Translations under genes and position numbers: made by a program
Shown: piece after piece, positions 18,834 through 30,300 of the stretch
Layout: the number at the start of each line of letters is the position of its first letter
Numbering within the stretch: position 1 is the first letter of the stretch
The notes under the pieces: generated by a model
The model's database searches: none
The model's input: the letters and a program-made list of their open reading frames with translations, nothing else
What the model was told of the DNA's origin: nothing
Assembly: GCA_963803015.1 (NCBI GenBank)
Contig: CAWDKV010000004.1
Location: forward strand, 496,001 to 560,000
From: Berkiella sp963803015
GTDB taxonomy: Bacteria > Pseudomonadota > Gammaproteobacteria > Berkiellales > Berkiellaceae
Direction: 5' to 3'
Length of the DNA stretch: 64,000 nucleotides

Positions 18834-20357
18834 TTAATCTGCAATAGCCTTAGCGCTCGCATTAAAAGGGGGACGGGCGTACCATGTCAGTATTAATAAA
18901 CTAAGAAAAATAAGACCTGAGATCCAAAAAACATCATCAGTTGCCAGCATGTAAGATTGCCTGATCAGTTCATTATAAATATTGGCATAGGAAGCTTGAT
19001 CAGTGAATCCTAGAGTGTGAAGCTTGCTCAAGCCTTGTTCCAATGCTGAGCTCCCTGCCGTGACACTCTCTGTTAATTGACTTTGATGTGCTGACTCACG
19101 ACGTGTCCAAAGAGTCACGGTGAGAGAAGTACCAAAACTTCCCCCTAAAAGTCTGAAAAAATTAGATAGTCCAGCTGCACTGGCAAGACGGTGATTGGGT
19201 AATCCCGCAAGCAAAATCGAGATGAGTGGGACAAAAAAGCATGGCGCACCAATCCCTTGAATAAATCTAATCCAAGCAATATTTCCAATAGCAACGTCAG
19301 TATTAAAATTAGCTAACCAAAACGAGCAAAATGCAAAAACAAAAAATCCAACACTCACAATATACCTAGCATCAATCCTATTGATTAATCGTCCTATTAC
19401 CGGCGACAAAAATACGGGTAAAATCCCGAAAGGTGCTGTCGCTATCCCCGCCCAAGTGGCTGTGTAATTCATTTCTGTTTGCAGCCATAACGGTAAGATG
19501 ACAACATTTCCAAAAAAGATCATATATCCAACGCTAATCGCAATAGTTCCTACAGCAAAATTGCGACTTTTAAAAAGTGTCAGATCAACAATAGGATGTT
19601 TCTCGGTGAGCTCCCATACTATAAAAAAACTTAAACTTATTACAGAAACAATTGTTAGAATACAAATTATGTCTGATTCAAACCAATCTAGATCTTTTCC
19701 TTTGTCTAAAAGAACTTGTAAGCAACCAATGCCCACCACTAACAATATTAACCCAACAAAATCTGTGGGCTGCTTTCCTGTTGGGGTATCACGGTTTTTT
19801 AGAATTCGCCATGTAAAATAAACTGAAAATATTCCTACAGGCAAATTAATATAAAAAATCCATGGCCATGAATAAGTATCGGTGATATACCCCCCCAAAA
19901 TGGGGCCAATAATAGGGGCCGCAACAGCAACCATTGCCCACAATCCTGTAGCAAGTCCTTTTTTATCCGGAGGATAGTTGGCTAAAAGTAAACTTTGTGA
20001 CAAGGGAATCATAGGACCTGCGACTGCCCCTTGTATTACTCGAAAAAAAACGAGCATCGGCAAGCTGGTGGAAAGTCCGCAAAGGATTGAAGCAATCGTA
20101 AATAAAGCTGTTGATAAAACAAATAAACGCACTTCACCAATTAGTTTTGCTAACCATCCTGTTAACGGCAAAACAATCGCTAAGCTCACTGTAAAGGAGG
20201 TAATAACCCAGGTTCCTTCATCGGAACTCACCCCCATATTTCCTGCAATGGTGGGAATGGCGACATTGGCGATAGCCGTATCTAACACATTCATAAAGAT
20301 CCCAAGAGAGACTGCAACGGTGAGTAAGACTAATTGCGGACCTTTAATACATGACAT
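18834..20357 (-). CDS. EmrB-type DHA2 multidrug MFS transporter
   Basis: A 14-helix inner-membrane proton antiporter, 507 residues, which with its EmrA partner and an outer-membrane channel expels hydrophobic compounds. Seen: NVLDTAIANVAIPTIAGNMG in helix 1 (the DHA2 signature), GWLAKLIGEVRLF in loop 2-3, RVIQGAVAGPMIPLSQSLLL and GPILGGYITDTYSWPWIFYINLPVGI (motif C region). It lies nine bases downstream of the emrA-like gene, so one operon. No TolC-like gene is nearby. Substrate unknown. Confidence 0.88.
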   Translation of the reverse strand: MSCIKGPQLVLLTVAVSLGIFMNVLDTAIANVAIPTIAGNMGVSSDEGTWVITSFTVSLAIVLPLTGWLAKLIGEVRLFVLSTALFTIASILCGLSTSLPMLVFFRVIQGAVAGPMIPLSQSLLLANYPPDKKGLATGLWAMVAVAAPIIGPILGGYITDTYSWPWIFYINLPVGIFSVYFTWRILKNRDTPTGKQPTDFVGLILLVVGIGCLQVLLDKGKDLDWFESDIICILTIVSVISLSFFIVWELTEKHPIVDLTLFKSRNFAVGTIAISVGYMIFFGNVVILPLWLQTEMNYTATWAGIATAPFGILPVFLSPVIGRLINRIDARYIVSVGFFVFAFCSFWLANFNTDVAIGNIAWIRFIQGIGAPCFFVPLISILLAGLPNHRLASAAGLSNFFRLLGGSFGTSLTVTLWTRRESAHQSQLTESVTAGSSALEQGLSKLHTLGFTDQASYANIYNELIRQSYMLATDDVFWISGLIFLSLLILTWYARPPFNASAKAIAD

Positions 20358-20366
20358 AGTGTACGC

Positions 20367-21548
20367 TTAAGGTTCCTTTTGTTGTGTGATGGACTCTACA
20401 TTTTTAGCATTGGCTGTTAAAATTTCATTAATGATTTGATCTGCTTGCGCCAAATCAGAGCTTATATCTTGAGATTGATAGAGAACATGAAGTGGAAGGA
20501 TCTGCTTTAGGGTTTCTCCTCCACGATTATGCGTATCAACCGTTACTGTCATCGATAGCCCAATTCTCAAAGGGTGTTGTTTTAATTGTTCTTTGGAAAT
20601 AGCGATGCGTACTGGCAGCCGTTGCACAATTTTTATCCAATTGCCTGTTGCATTTTGCGCAGGTAATAAATCAAAAATACTCCCCGCGCCAGGATTCAAG
20701 CCAACAACCGTACCTTTAAATTTTACTTGCCCACCATAAGCATCCGCAACCATGGTGACGGGTTGCCCAATCCGAATATCCTTTAACTGTGATTCTTTAA
20801 AATTAGCATTGACCCATACTTGCTCTAAAGGAACAATGACCATCAAGACTGTGTTGGGATTCACTTCTTGCCCCACTTGTACTGTACGTTTAGCAACAGT
20901 GCCCGTTTCTGGGGCATAAATGACAGTTCGCCGCCAGTTAAGATAGGCATTACGCAAGTTTACTGCGGCTTGTTGGATTTGGGGGTGTTGATAAAGTGAC
21001 GTGTGCCCCACCAATGATTTTGCTCTTACAAGTTGATCTTCTGCTAAAGTCAAAGCATGAACAGCTGCATCTAAGGCGATTTTGGCATGGCGCTCTTCTT
21101 CTGCAGATATCGTTTTATTGACAATTAATTTGCTTCGGCGATCAAAATCTTCCTTAGCCCTTTCCAGATTATCCTTTTGAACTAATATATTTGCTTTGGC
21201 TTCATTCACACTATCAAAATATTGGTTGACCTGACGTACAACCGCAGCCAATTGGGCTTTTGCTGTATTGAGTGCAATTTCTGCATCAGCCTTATCCAGT
21301 TTAACAACGGGAGAGCCTTTGCTCACTACATCTGTTTCATCCGCTAATATTTCAGACACATGCCCAGATATTTGGGACATCACTTGCACAATATTCCCGG
21401 AGACATAAGCATCGTCTGTAGACTCGTTATATTGGCCGATAAAAAGCCAATAGATTAAGAACAAGCATCCGCAGAAAATAAAAAAGAGTCCAAGGCCTAT
21501 CAGCAGGCGCTTACGGTGAGGATTCTGTGGTGGAGATTCAATTGACAT
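20367..21548 (-). CDS. EmrA-type HlyD-family periplasmic adaptor
   Basis: Membrane-fusion protein, 393 residues. One N-terminal membrane helix (about 15-38) is followed by ESTDDAYVSGNIVQVMSQISGHV, the characteristic EmrA start of the beta-barrel/lipoyl region, a long coiled-coil hairpin (about 80-190), the second lipoyl half (VYAPETGTVAKRTVQVGQEV) and the beta-barrel with VWVNANFKESQLKDIRIGQPV. It is the first gene of the pair with the EmrB-type pump. Confidence 0.9.
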   Translation of the reverse strand: MSIESPPQNPHRKRLLIGLGLFFIFCGCLFLIYWLFIGQYNESTDDAYVSGNIVQVMSQISGHVSEILADETDVVSKGSPVVKLDKADAEIALNTAKAQLAAVVRQVNQYFDSVNEAKANILVQKDNLERAKEDFDRRSKLIVNKTISAEEERHAKIALDAAVHALTLAEDQLVRAKSLVGHTSLYQHPQIQQAAVNLRNAYLNWRRTVIYAPETGTVAKRTVQVGQEVNPNTVLMVIVPLEQVWVNANFKESQLKDIRIGQPVTMVADAYGGQVKFKGTVVGLNPGAGSIFDLLPAQNATGNWIKIVQRLPVRIAISKEQLKQHPLRIGLSMTVTVDTHNRGGETLKQILPLHVLYQSQDISSDLAQADQIINEILTANAKNVESITQQKEP

Positions 21549-21643
21549 GGTTATTTAGCTTACATCCATGTTGATAAAGTTTTATCCTTCATTCTATTAA
21601 GAATAGAGGACTTATCATCATTAGCCAGTCAAGATAGAATCCA

Positions 21644-22276
21644 TCAAGTAGAAAGCATCTGATCAAAATTCTCTTCAAGATGTTGATAGAGGCCTTTTTG
21701 CTCTGAATAAGTAAAAATTTCCCCTTCTTCAATGTCAAAAAACCATAAGTGAATGGTAAGTTCTCCTTGAGAAACCCGTTCTTTTATCCAGGGAAAGGTC
21801 AAACAATTTTCATAAGAATGTCGTAAAGCTTCTTTGGCATAATCATTAACATTTTTTGCAGAACCCACTTTTTTAGCGATCAAAGAAACCCATCGTGTAA
21901 TAAAGTCATTTTGATGGAGATCCTGCTTATTAATCAGTGCATTGATACCGCCGCATTGACTATGACCCAAAATAATTAGATGTTTTATCTTTAAATAACA
22001 AATCCCGAACTCTAAAGCGGCACTTGTACCATGGTGGGCTTCGTCTTTTTCATAGGGCGGAACGATGTTAGCCACATTGCGAACAATAAATAAATCGCCC
22101 GGATCGCATTGCAAGATTAATGCGGGATCAACTCTGGAGTCACAACAGGAAACCACCATAATTTCAGGCTGTTGGCCTGTATTGGCCAAGCTTCGCATAA
22201 TCGAATTATCGCCATGCGCATACTTTTGTCGAAATGCTTTATAACCATCAATTACTTTCTTAAATGAATTATTCAT
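21644..22276 (-). CDS. Beta-class carbonic anhydrase
   Basis: Interconverts carbon dioxide and bicarbonate with a zinc ion. At 210 residues it has the whole active site: CCDSRVDP (zinc Cys and the Asp-Arg dyad), RNVANIVPP, HHGTSAALEFG, and HSQCGG with the zinc His and Cys. It is cytosolic and without a signal peptide. It stands 95 bases upstream of emrA on the same strand, but its role appears independent, supplying bicarbonate for carboxylases. Confidence 0.93.
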   Translation of the reverse strand: MNNSFKKVIDGYKAFRQKYAHGDNSIMRSLANTGQQPEIMVVSCCDSRVDPALILQCDPGDLFIVRNVANIVPPYEKDEAHHGTSAALEFGICYLKIKHLIILGHSQCGGINALINKQDLHQNDFITRWVSLIAKKVGSAKNVNDYAKEALRHSYENCLTFPWIKERVSQGELTIHLWFFDIEEGEIFTYSEQKGLYQHLEENFDQMLST

Positions 22277-22472
22277 TTGATCTCAACAATATGTTAATTA
22301 ACTAAGACTGTTTTTCTCGCTAGGGACTATATTATCTGTTTTCCCATTTTTTGCAATATTTATCCCACTAAGACAAAAAAAGCTTGTACATACAAAACTA
22401 CAAAATTGAGATGCACTATATGAACTAAATCAGACTTGCTGCAGTCTCATCTACAAAAGGAGGAATACACCT

Positions 22473-23420
22473 ATGCTAGAACAATCAAATCCCAAAAGTG
22501 TTAAAGAAAGCATCGCAATTCTAAAATCTGTGAAATTGATCAGTGAAAAACAATTTAACAATGTAAAGACTTTAGAACAATTAGCTGGCGAAGTTTCCAA
22601 TCTCATTAAAAAAGCAATAGAAACATCAGACCAAGAAATGGTTGAGAGACTTTGTGCTGCCCTCCCTCAAATCATCTCCTTAACTCAAGACAAAAATGCC
22701 GAATCTTACTCCACTCTTTTGCGGCAAGTTTTTACCGAACTTGCAAGTCAAGTGCAGGGCAGATATTACTATGGCGAAAGTGATGATAAAGTACGCGCCA
22801 CACTTAATGAAGCAATGTCATTAATGCAGTTTGGATATCACGATCACGTTAAGGAATTATTAAAAGATTTAAACTCTACCAAAATTAAACAGATAAATGA
22901 GATATTAATGGCTGTTTCAACAGGGCTTGATTTTCGCTTAGATACGCGTTACATCACACAAATTCAAAGAAAACTGCTTGTTGAAATACAATCAGCGCCA
23001 GAGAAACTTAAGAAATGGACTCTTGACTACCCAAGTTCTCTCCATAAAATTCAAATGGTAAATGATATGTATACAATTATAACCAGACTGGAAGACATAG
23101 CTCGCTATCATCCCCAAGACTATGTAAAGCAAGAAGCCCTTAGTTCCTTACAAAAGCTTTCAAAAAATAATGATCTTGATATCCGTATTCTCAATAGATT
23201 GAAAGAATTCCCTCCATTAGCAACACAATCTGCACCAGCTCGTCTAGAAAGCAATTGGTCTGAAGTACAACCTACGGCACGCAAGGAAAGAAAGGAAATG
23301 CTCATCCGCGCTAAGCGAGAAGCTTCGGTTTCGCCTGCTCCTTCTGCGTCACCGGCAGCTGCAGCCACCGCTGCACCACCGGATACAAAGTGGAAGCATG
23401 GAAAAAAACCCGGCGAGTAA
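22473..23420 (+). CDS. Helical protein of unknown function with Pro/Ala-rich tail
   Basis: Not recognised. A strong ribosome site (AAAGGAGG) precedes the ATG, so expression is likely. The 315 residues are almost entirely predicted helix from 1 to 245, without signal peptide or membrane helix. Then comes a basic segment (ARKERKEMLIRAKREAS) and a Pro/Ala/Ser tail ending in WKHGKKPGE. The tail composition matches linkers in the nearby effector-like proteins. Possibly an effector; function unknown. Confidence 0.6.
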   Translation: MLEQSNPKSVKESIAILKSVKLISEKQFNNVKTLEQLAGEVSNLIKKAIETSDQEMVERLCAALPQIISLTQDKNAESYSTLLRQVFTELASQVQGRYYYGESDDKVRATLNEAMSLMQFGYHDHVKELLKDLNSTKIKQINEILMAVSTGLDFRLDTRYITQIQRKLLVEIQSAPEKLKKWTLDYPSSLHKIQMVNDMYTIITRLEDIARYHPQDYVKQEALSSLQKLSKNNDLDIRILNRLKEFPPLATQSAPARLESNWSEVQPTARKERKEMLIRAKREASVSPAPSASPAAAATAAPPDTKWKHGKKPGE

Positions 23421-23489
23421 GTCAATTTCTTTATTTTAGGGTAAAATTAGCTTAGAATTTTACTCTAATTTCATAACTTGTGAGCACAC

Positions 23490-24239
23490 ATGACATCAAC
23501 AAGATCTGATCCTGTCTATCGTCCAGAAAACGTAAGCTTATTTGAAACTATTTATGGCAAAAATTTAATTTCATTAGGTGGCTTTCCAGCAGTTGAATTA
23601 CTCTTTTCTGGATTAACCATAACAGGCAAAAAAGCGCTTGATCTGGGCTTTGGCTTAGGCGGCGTTGCTTTTTATTTAGCACAATCTTATCAGATGCAAG
23701 TTTATGGTATAGAAGTCCATTCTTGGATGGCACAATACGCACTAGAACATGCACCGCAAGAGAGTGCTCATTTATTAACTTTTGATGTTTATAATGAGCA
23801 AGGGGAAATCCCTTTTGAGACTCAGTCTTTTGACATTGTCTACAGCAAAGGGGTATTAAATCACGTTCATGACAAAGAGACTTTGTTTCACAAAGTCAAT
23901 AACATGCTCAAGCCTTCTGGCTTATTTGTTATCGCTGATTGGATTTTTCTTGAGCCGCATCTAGATTTAGCAGAACCTTTAGTGCATGAAACAAAAGAAA
24001 CCTACAGCCATATCTTAACTAAAACAGGTTTTGGTGATATACACTTTCGTGATGATAGCAAAGCATTTCACAGTTATGTTAAAGATTTACTCGAAAATCT
24101 CATAATACATCAAAAAACAATTGAGCAAACATTTGGTCTCGATGTTTATGCCACAGTACTCAATCAACAGCAGAAACTTCTACAAGATATTGAGGCCAAG
24201 CGTAAATTTGCCATGAGAATTATTGCAAAGAAAAAATAA
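23490..24239 (+). CDS. SAM-dependent methyltransferase resembling phosphoethanolamine N-methyltransferase
   Basis: Class I methyltransferase of 249 residues. The layout follows single-domain phosphoethanolamine methyltransferases along the whole length: an N-terminal FETIYGKNLISLGGF lid, SAM motif I ALDLGFGLGGVAFYLA (usual VLDVGCGIGG), an acidic strand-2 motif YGIEVHSWMAQYALEHA, SFDIVYSKGVLNHVHDKETLF, LKPSGLFVIADW, and a C-terminal YSHILTKTGFGDIHFRDDS followed by a helical tail. If correct it would methylate phosphoethanolamine toward phosphocholine. The Cys-to-Phe change in motif I and the bacterial setting make substrate assignment tentative. It follows the helical gene after 69 bases. Confidence 0.65.
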   Translation: MTSTRSDPVYRPENVSLFETIYGKNLISLGGFPAVELLFSGLTITGKKALDLGFGLGGVAFYLAQSYQMQVYGIEVHSWMAQYALEHAPQESAHLLTFDVYNEQGEIPFETQSFDIVYSKGVLNHVHDKETLFHKVNNMLKPSGLFVIADWIFLEPHLDLAEPLVHETKETYSHILTKTGFGDIHFRDDSKAFHSYVKDLLENLIIHQKTIEQTFGLDVYATVLNQQQKLLQDIEAKRKFAMRIIAKKK

Positions 24240-24259
24240 AATACGATGCGCTTGTGTAG

Positions 24260-24281
24260 GGGACGGCCCCTGTGCCGTCCC
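24260..24281. repeat. GC-rich hairpin between convergent genes
   Basis: GGGACGGC and GCCGTCCC form an 8-base perfect stem around CCCTGT. It stands 20 bases after the methyltransferase stop and 27 bases from the end of the convergent giant gene. No T-run follows on either strand, so it is either a weak bidirectional terminator or a copy of a dispersed GC-rich palindrome. Confidence 0.5.
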
Positions 24282-24307
24282 AAAATTAATTAATAACAAT
24301 TATTCTT

Positions 24308-27300
24308 CTATTTACTTGCTGCTTTCGCTTTTACAGCCAGATCCTCCCGTGCCATTCTTCCCTCACGACCTTTATGATCTTTCGCGCTCTTTGAAGCCCA
24401 CTTTATACTTGTATTTTTCACTATTCCTTTTGTCGTTTTTAAAATAATTGCTGTCGTCAATTCTTCAAAGGAGCCTGGTACGTATTTATCTATATCCTTA
24501 GAAGCTTTTTGCAAAACTCTTTTCTCAACTTCCAAACCGATACGTTCAGTCCCTGACAGATCTGGTGATTCAAGTGCACTCTTTGTTTTTTGCAATCTCA
24601 TATCTACAGGTTCTTTGAGGGATTTTTTAAACCATACCAAAGGCGCATTCATTGCTTGGCGTTGGGCCTCCACGGCATCAACAAAACCAATGACTGAGGG
24701 CGGAACGGCCTCTTTATTCTGCGCTTGCCAAGTGCTTACTTCGGGACTTTGCTCTCCTTTAAAAGCACGCCAAGCCATCTTGAACCAGTTTTGTTTCTCA
24801 GCTTTCTTTTTGTCTTTTCTCACAATCGGCAGTGTATCACTTGCTGCTGGAACAGGCTCAAGAGATGTAGGCACAACTGCAGCAACAATGGCCCGCTGCT
24901 TTCTTGGTGCTTGGCCTTTAGGCACAGCTTGTTTTGAGACGGGGACATCATGAGCCGTCGCTGGTACAAACCGCACATCATTCGAGGGCATAATAGGCAA
25001 TTTAAAAGTGTCTTTCATTTCTGGAGAGGGTGACTCAATTGATTTTAATAGTGATTCTGGTACTTTTTTTATTTCATCAAAAACCCAACGCATGCTTTTT
25101 TTAGCGACCTCTTTAATTTCTTTTGCTTCTTTGCTCATTTTCCCAAAATCAGGCTGAAAAGCTGTCAATGCAAAACCCCCTCTTTTTTCTCTTTCCACTT
25201 CTGTTTCATTGGCAGCGAGCGTGTTTATGCCAGGCAAACTCTGCGCTGTCACATTATGGGCAAGAACAGTGGGGCGATGAATTGTTACCTTATCACGAGT
25301 GTGCTTTTCTACGCTGACGCTCGAGCTACCTTGACGCGAAATTTGGCTTGAAAAGCCCATGCGTTTCTCACGCTCGATATCCACAGCTGACGTTCCTGTC
25401 ACAGACGGTAAACCAGCTTGTCCATCAAGCCGTGAAAGCTTCTCTGTTTCAATTTTCGAACCATTACCCAAATGGATGTTATCCGCTGCGATTTGTCCGT
25501 TAGGCAAAACAACGCCGGCTTTTTCGCTGGTATATTGGCGAGTCGTCGTGTCAGAGCTAAAATGTCCTCCTGCTGTATAGTTTGCACTGGCATGCACATC
25601 GGATGACTTGGAAATACTCAGAATTTTATCTTGCGGTGTATTAAAATCCATCCTAGCAGCAGATACTTTACCGCCATTAGGGCTTGTAATCCTTAGATCG
25701 CCAGCTAGTGATTTCCCACCCTCAATGATTGCAGAATCTCGCGCATGCAGTTTAGCCAGATGGACGTTCTCTGTCTCATGGGTAGTGGACCCATGCGTGA
25801 GCCCCACGCTGACATCTTGTAAATCGGAGGCATTAATGCCAAGACTCCCCCCTTTACTTTTTTCTTTAGATCTCGTGTAATCTCTACCTTTGGTGGCTTT
25901 AATCCCTTCCGTCAAGAAAATCCGCAGATGCGCTGCGTCTACACTAGAGCCATCTAAAATCTGCAATTCTTCACCCACTAGACGAAATGTCCCGCCCACA
26001 TATAAATTGGTTGAGATCATTTGACTGGTGTACTTCTCTTTAGTTGTTTTCTTTAGATTAAAGGTAAAATTTGTATTAAATGCTCTGTCTTTTCCATTTT
26101 TTGAGGTAGTGATCCCCAACTGATCGGTAATGGTCCCCACAAACGCATCTGGAGATTCACCATATTCTTGACAAGCATGCGCAACAAAGGCTGATAAGTT
26201 CCATGCATTGCGGCTAATATTCAATAAAGGCATGGGTAATTCAGCTACACTATCTGCATGTAACAAGTCTTCTAGTTCATGGGGCTCCCAACCACAAGCA
26301 TTGATAAAACTTTTAAAAACAGCTTTGCCATTTTGTCCATGCAAAACATCAGTAATATTATTGATGCCAGGAACCTCGAGCTTAAATTGTTTAATCACCG
26401 TTTTATTATCTAAAGTCTGTTCTTTGCCCTTAAATGTCGTTTTGCGCGCGGCAATATCTGCGCCCGCAAGTACTCCTTGCACGGCTCCTAAAGCAAATTC
26501 ATCAGCACGTACCACTAATTCTCCGCCCGTAAAGATATAACTAGACTGCACTCTGCTTTCATTTGTTACTGAGCGAAAAGAATTATTGTTCAACAATCCT
26601 CTATTTCTAAAATGGATATTTTCTTGATGAGATACTTGCACCCCATTTATGGATACTTGATTCTTAGCAATAAGATTGATATTTCCTGCTGCACTTAAAA
26701 TCGTATTTTCTAATTTAATGTCACCATTTCGAGCAACGAGAGTTATCACACCTTCATCTGAAGAGATATGATTTTGTGTCACAGCTGATGTCAGCGTGTG
26801 GGGTTGAATAACAGATTCAACTCTATTATTTTTTTTCAAGCTCAAAACTTGTGGGATCGCATAAGACTTTGATTTCGTGTTGTTAAACAATTCTTTTTCT
26901 GAATTAAGGTAGGCTCCTTTTCTCCCCCAAAAATCCAACCCTGCCGTAACCATCGCTTTGGAGCCAATAAAACAATTTCTTCCTGTCGAGCCTATCTCTG
27001 CATTCACCCAAGTTGGCTTGAGATACCAGTTTTGGCCTGCATCATGCAAAACAGTAGACGTTTTGGTACCTTGCTCAGTTAAAACAGCCTCTGCTCTGCC
27101 CCCTTCATAGAATACGTAGGTCCCTTTGTTTCCTGAAAGAAATTTGCCGCCCTTAAAATTGATTTTACCAAGATAACCATTGTGGCCTAGTGCATAGACT
27201 TCTCCAGAGTTTGCCTCCACTTTTGTAGAAAGGCATTCTTGTAGAACGGGAAGGCGCAGCGAATGTTGAAAATGCTCTTTATAAGATGTCAGCAGCGCTT

Positions 27301-30300
27301 CGTTGTCAAAACATCTGACATTCCAATTAATGGCATCATCCGCATGCACTTTCCCTTGGTTCTTAAATGCCTTTGCTTGCAAAAAACCACCCTTTTGCAG
27401 GGTTAGAGCAGAGCGCGCACCTTCTCCCACTATTTCATCTACATCTAAAAGAAGCGGATGAAGAAAATGAGCTTGCTTATTAGAATAATCCGCCTGTTCT
27501 CCTATAAACCGTAAAGTATTGGGATAAGGGTTATCGGCATTATTTTCGAGATCCAATATGCTCTTTGGCGCCTCAACAATAAGAGTTGCCTCACCTGACA
27601 AGTGTGGCAATTTCGCTAGAGGGATCTTATTTTTAGCATGTGGCAAATGGATTTGAAGCGTATTGCCAAAACTGGAGTCAATTTCAAATGCACGCTCTCC
27701 TGTTAATTGCACTTCATCCAATGTCAGATCAGTCAATTTTACTTGATTAAAAGCATCCTTTGTAACCTCCAGCGGCTGTTTAGCTTTGAGAACTAAACCT
27801 GAGATAGCATCTCTCTCGCCTCTCTTCCAAGTGATCTCATCCGGCATTTGCGTTTTATAGCCAGAAGTTTGTACTAAGCGCGCATCGATGCTGCCTTCTT
27901 TTACCACTTTAGCACTGTTTAAGCTCACTCTTTCAGAGATAAAATAACCCTCTTTACTTAACGCAACTAATTTTTGTGACATCAAGTTTATTTGCCTTTC
28001 TGCTTTTATCACTCCTGCGTTTAATGCTTTTTGATTCTTACCAGAAAAATTCACATTTTTTCCAGAAATAAATCCCGCATTTTCAGCCAAGGACTCCGCC
28101 AAAAGATCAATATCTTCTTTAGCAATGAACTGGCCCTCTTTATAATTTTTGACAATGCGCGCAGCCGTCACTTTGATAGTATTCAAAGCAAAGATGAGCC
28201 CTTGATTTTCCAATAAATCAAGACAAGTACCATACACTGCTTCTTGGGCTGTCATGGCGCCAGAGTGCAGATTTTTAAAGAAGGTATTCGCCAAATGAGC
28301 CCCAAAGAGTCCAATATTTTTTCCCGCACGCATCACGTTATTATTCGTGACACCTGTCGCATAAATACTCATGTTTCCTGTACTCTCTAAAACACCTTCT
28401 TGATGTAGAGTCCCAACAAAAGCTGCCAAATGGCCATTTGCGCCATATTCTCCACTAAACGCACGTTGCAGCTCTAAAAGAATATCGCAAGCCAAACGCA
28501 AGTTATTTACTTCAGGAACGATTTCACTATTGTGTAGCAGATTGCTTTCTATTATTGAAGGTACATCAAGTGTTAAAACTTCTTTTTTATATTCAGGAAC
28601 AGGAATATAGTGTTCTTTTAGGGCCTTTTGGTGTGTTTGCCATCTGTGTTTGCGAGCAAAATCTCTGTCTGCTCTGCCCATTCTTCCTCTTGAAATTGCT
28701 ACTTTTACTTCAGCTGTGGCCTTAACTTCTTCTGGGATGTCTGCTACTGGCTTTGCTGCCATCGGGATTTCTTTTGGAGCTATTTTAGCATGAGGGTATT
28801 TTTGTGCTGAATAGCTGAGCATGATGATCAAAGATTGTATTGCTTCCGTTATCACTTGTGTTCGCGTAAGCGTGCCGGCTTGGTAGGCTTGATATATATT
28901 GCTCCAGGCCTTAGTTTTGAAGAAAAATTGTAGCCCTGTTTGTAATTCCAAATAACCATTCTGTTCATTTAGCAACCCGCTGTTTTTTGCAACATGCAGC
29001 GCGCCATATAAAATTGATTGTACCAATAGATCTGAATGATGCCCTTTATTCAAAATAAATAACACAATATCTCTAGAATTAATTAACAAATTGGATTCTA
29101 ATAGTTGAGAAGGGGAAAGGGCATAGAGAATTTCTCGAAATACCCCTTCCGCCATGGTTTGCAGCGTTATCATGGTGTTATCAAAAGCTTTTGCATCTGC
29201 GCTTTGCCAAGCTAAGAGCGCTTCACCTGAGATGTCAGCAAGCTTCAGTGCATAGCGGGTATACCGAATCATCTCTGCTGCTTTTTTTAACCATGGAAGC
29301 TCTCCTGCAGCAAGTGGCAGCGCTCGAGTCAATGCCTCAACAAAGTTTAAACTACGTTGAACAAATTTCTCTTCTGATATAAACGAATGATAAAAGTGAT
29401 ATAACACATTCACAAAAAGCTGCGCTTTTTCTTGCTCAGAGCTCAGAGCCCCCAACGAAGGAACGACATTATCAAGAAAAAAAGTCACTAATTCCCATTT
29501 TGAGATCTCATTGCTTTTACCTTGCGCGATTTTATAAAGCAAATCTGCCCCGCAATAAAGTGATTTAGCGACCAACAAATAAGAACGCAGCTGAATAGCG
29601 CCTGGCAGCGGCAAATAAGAACCTAATTGAGCTAGATTGACGCCAGCATGAACAATGTTAAACGCCCAATCAATGCAAGAAAGTGTATTTTTGTGTCCTT
29701 CAAGCACAAATCCACTGATATTGAGTTGAGGAGCGTGAATTTGACAAGACAAACCTTTCAGTAAGGCGCCATAAGTGTGATTAATTTGTAAACCTGCTTC
29801 AAGAGAGACAAATTTAGCGAGGATTCCCCCTGAATTTTCAATATTACTTCTGGCAAAGATCTCAATCTCCGCTTTCTGACTCACCAGTATGCTCTTAGAA
29901 CCTAATATTACAGCATGCGCCTGAATTTTGCCGGCTTGCTCAGAAATCCATTCGCCATTGTTATTGAATACACCCGTTGCTTCTACAGCATAGTGATCGG
30001 CAATATGCATTTTGCCGGTTTGTTTGATCTCGGTTGCTTTTAACACTAAATTAGAAACCGACATCTCACCTATTTGATCAAATATATTTTCTATTTTTAA
30101 ATTTGCGCTCTTAAAAGATAAAGGGCTGGCCAAGTGCGCATTCTTCAGGTAGAGATCTAATATCTCTCCCTTTACAAGCTTAGTTTCACTACTAGTCTTA
30201 AAATCACTGGCTTCAACTTTGAGTTTTTGAATAATGACAGCTGTTTTAACTTCAAAATCAAAATCTGATCTAACAGATACAGCCGTGTTGGGTTGATGGG

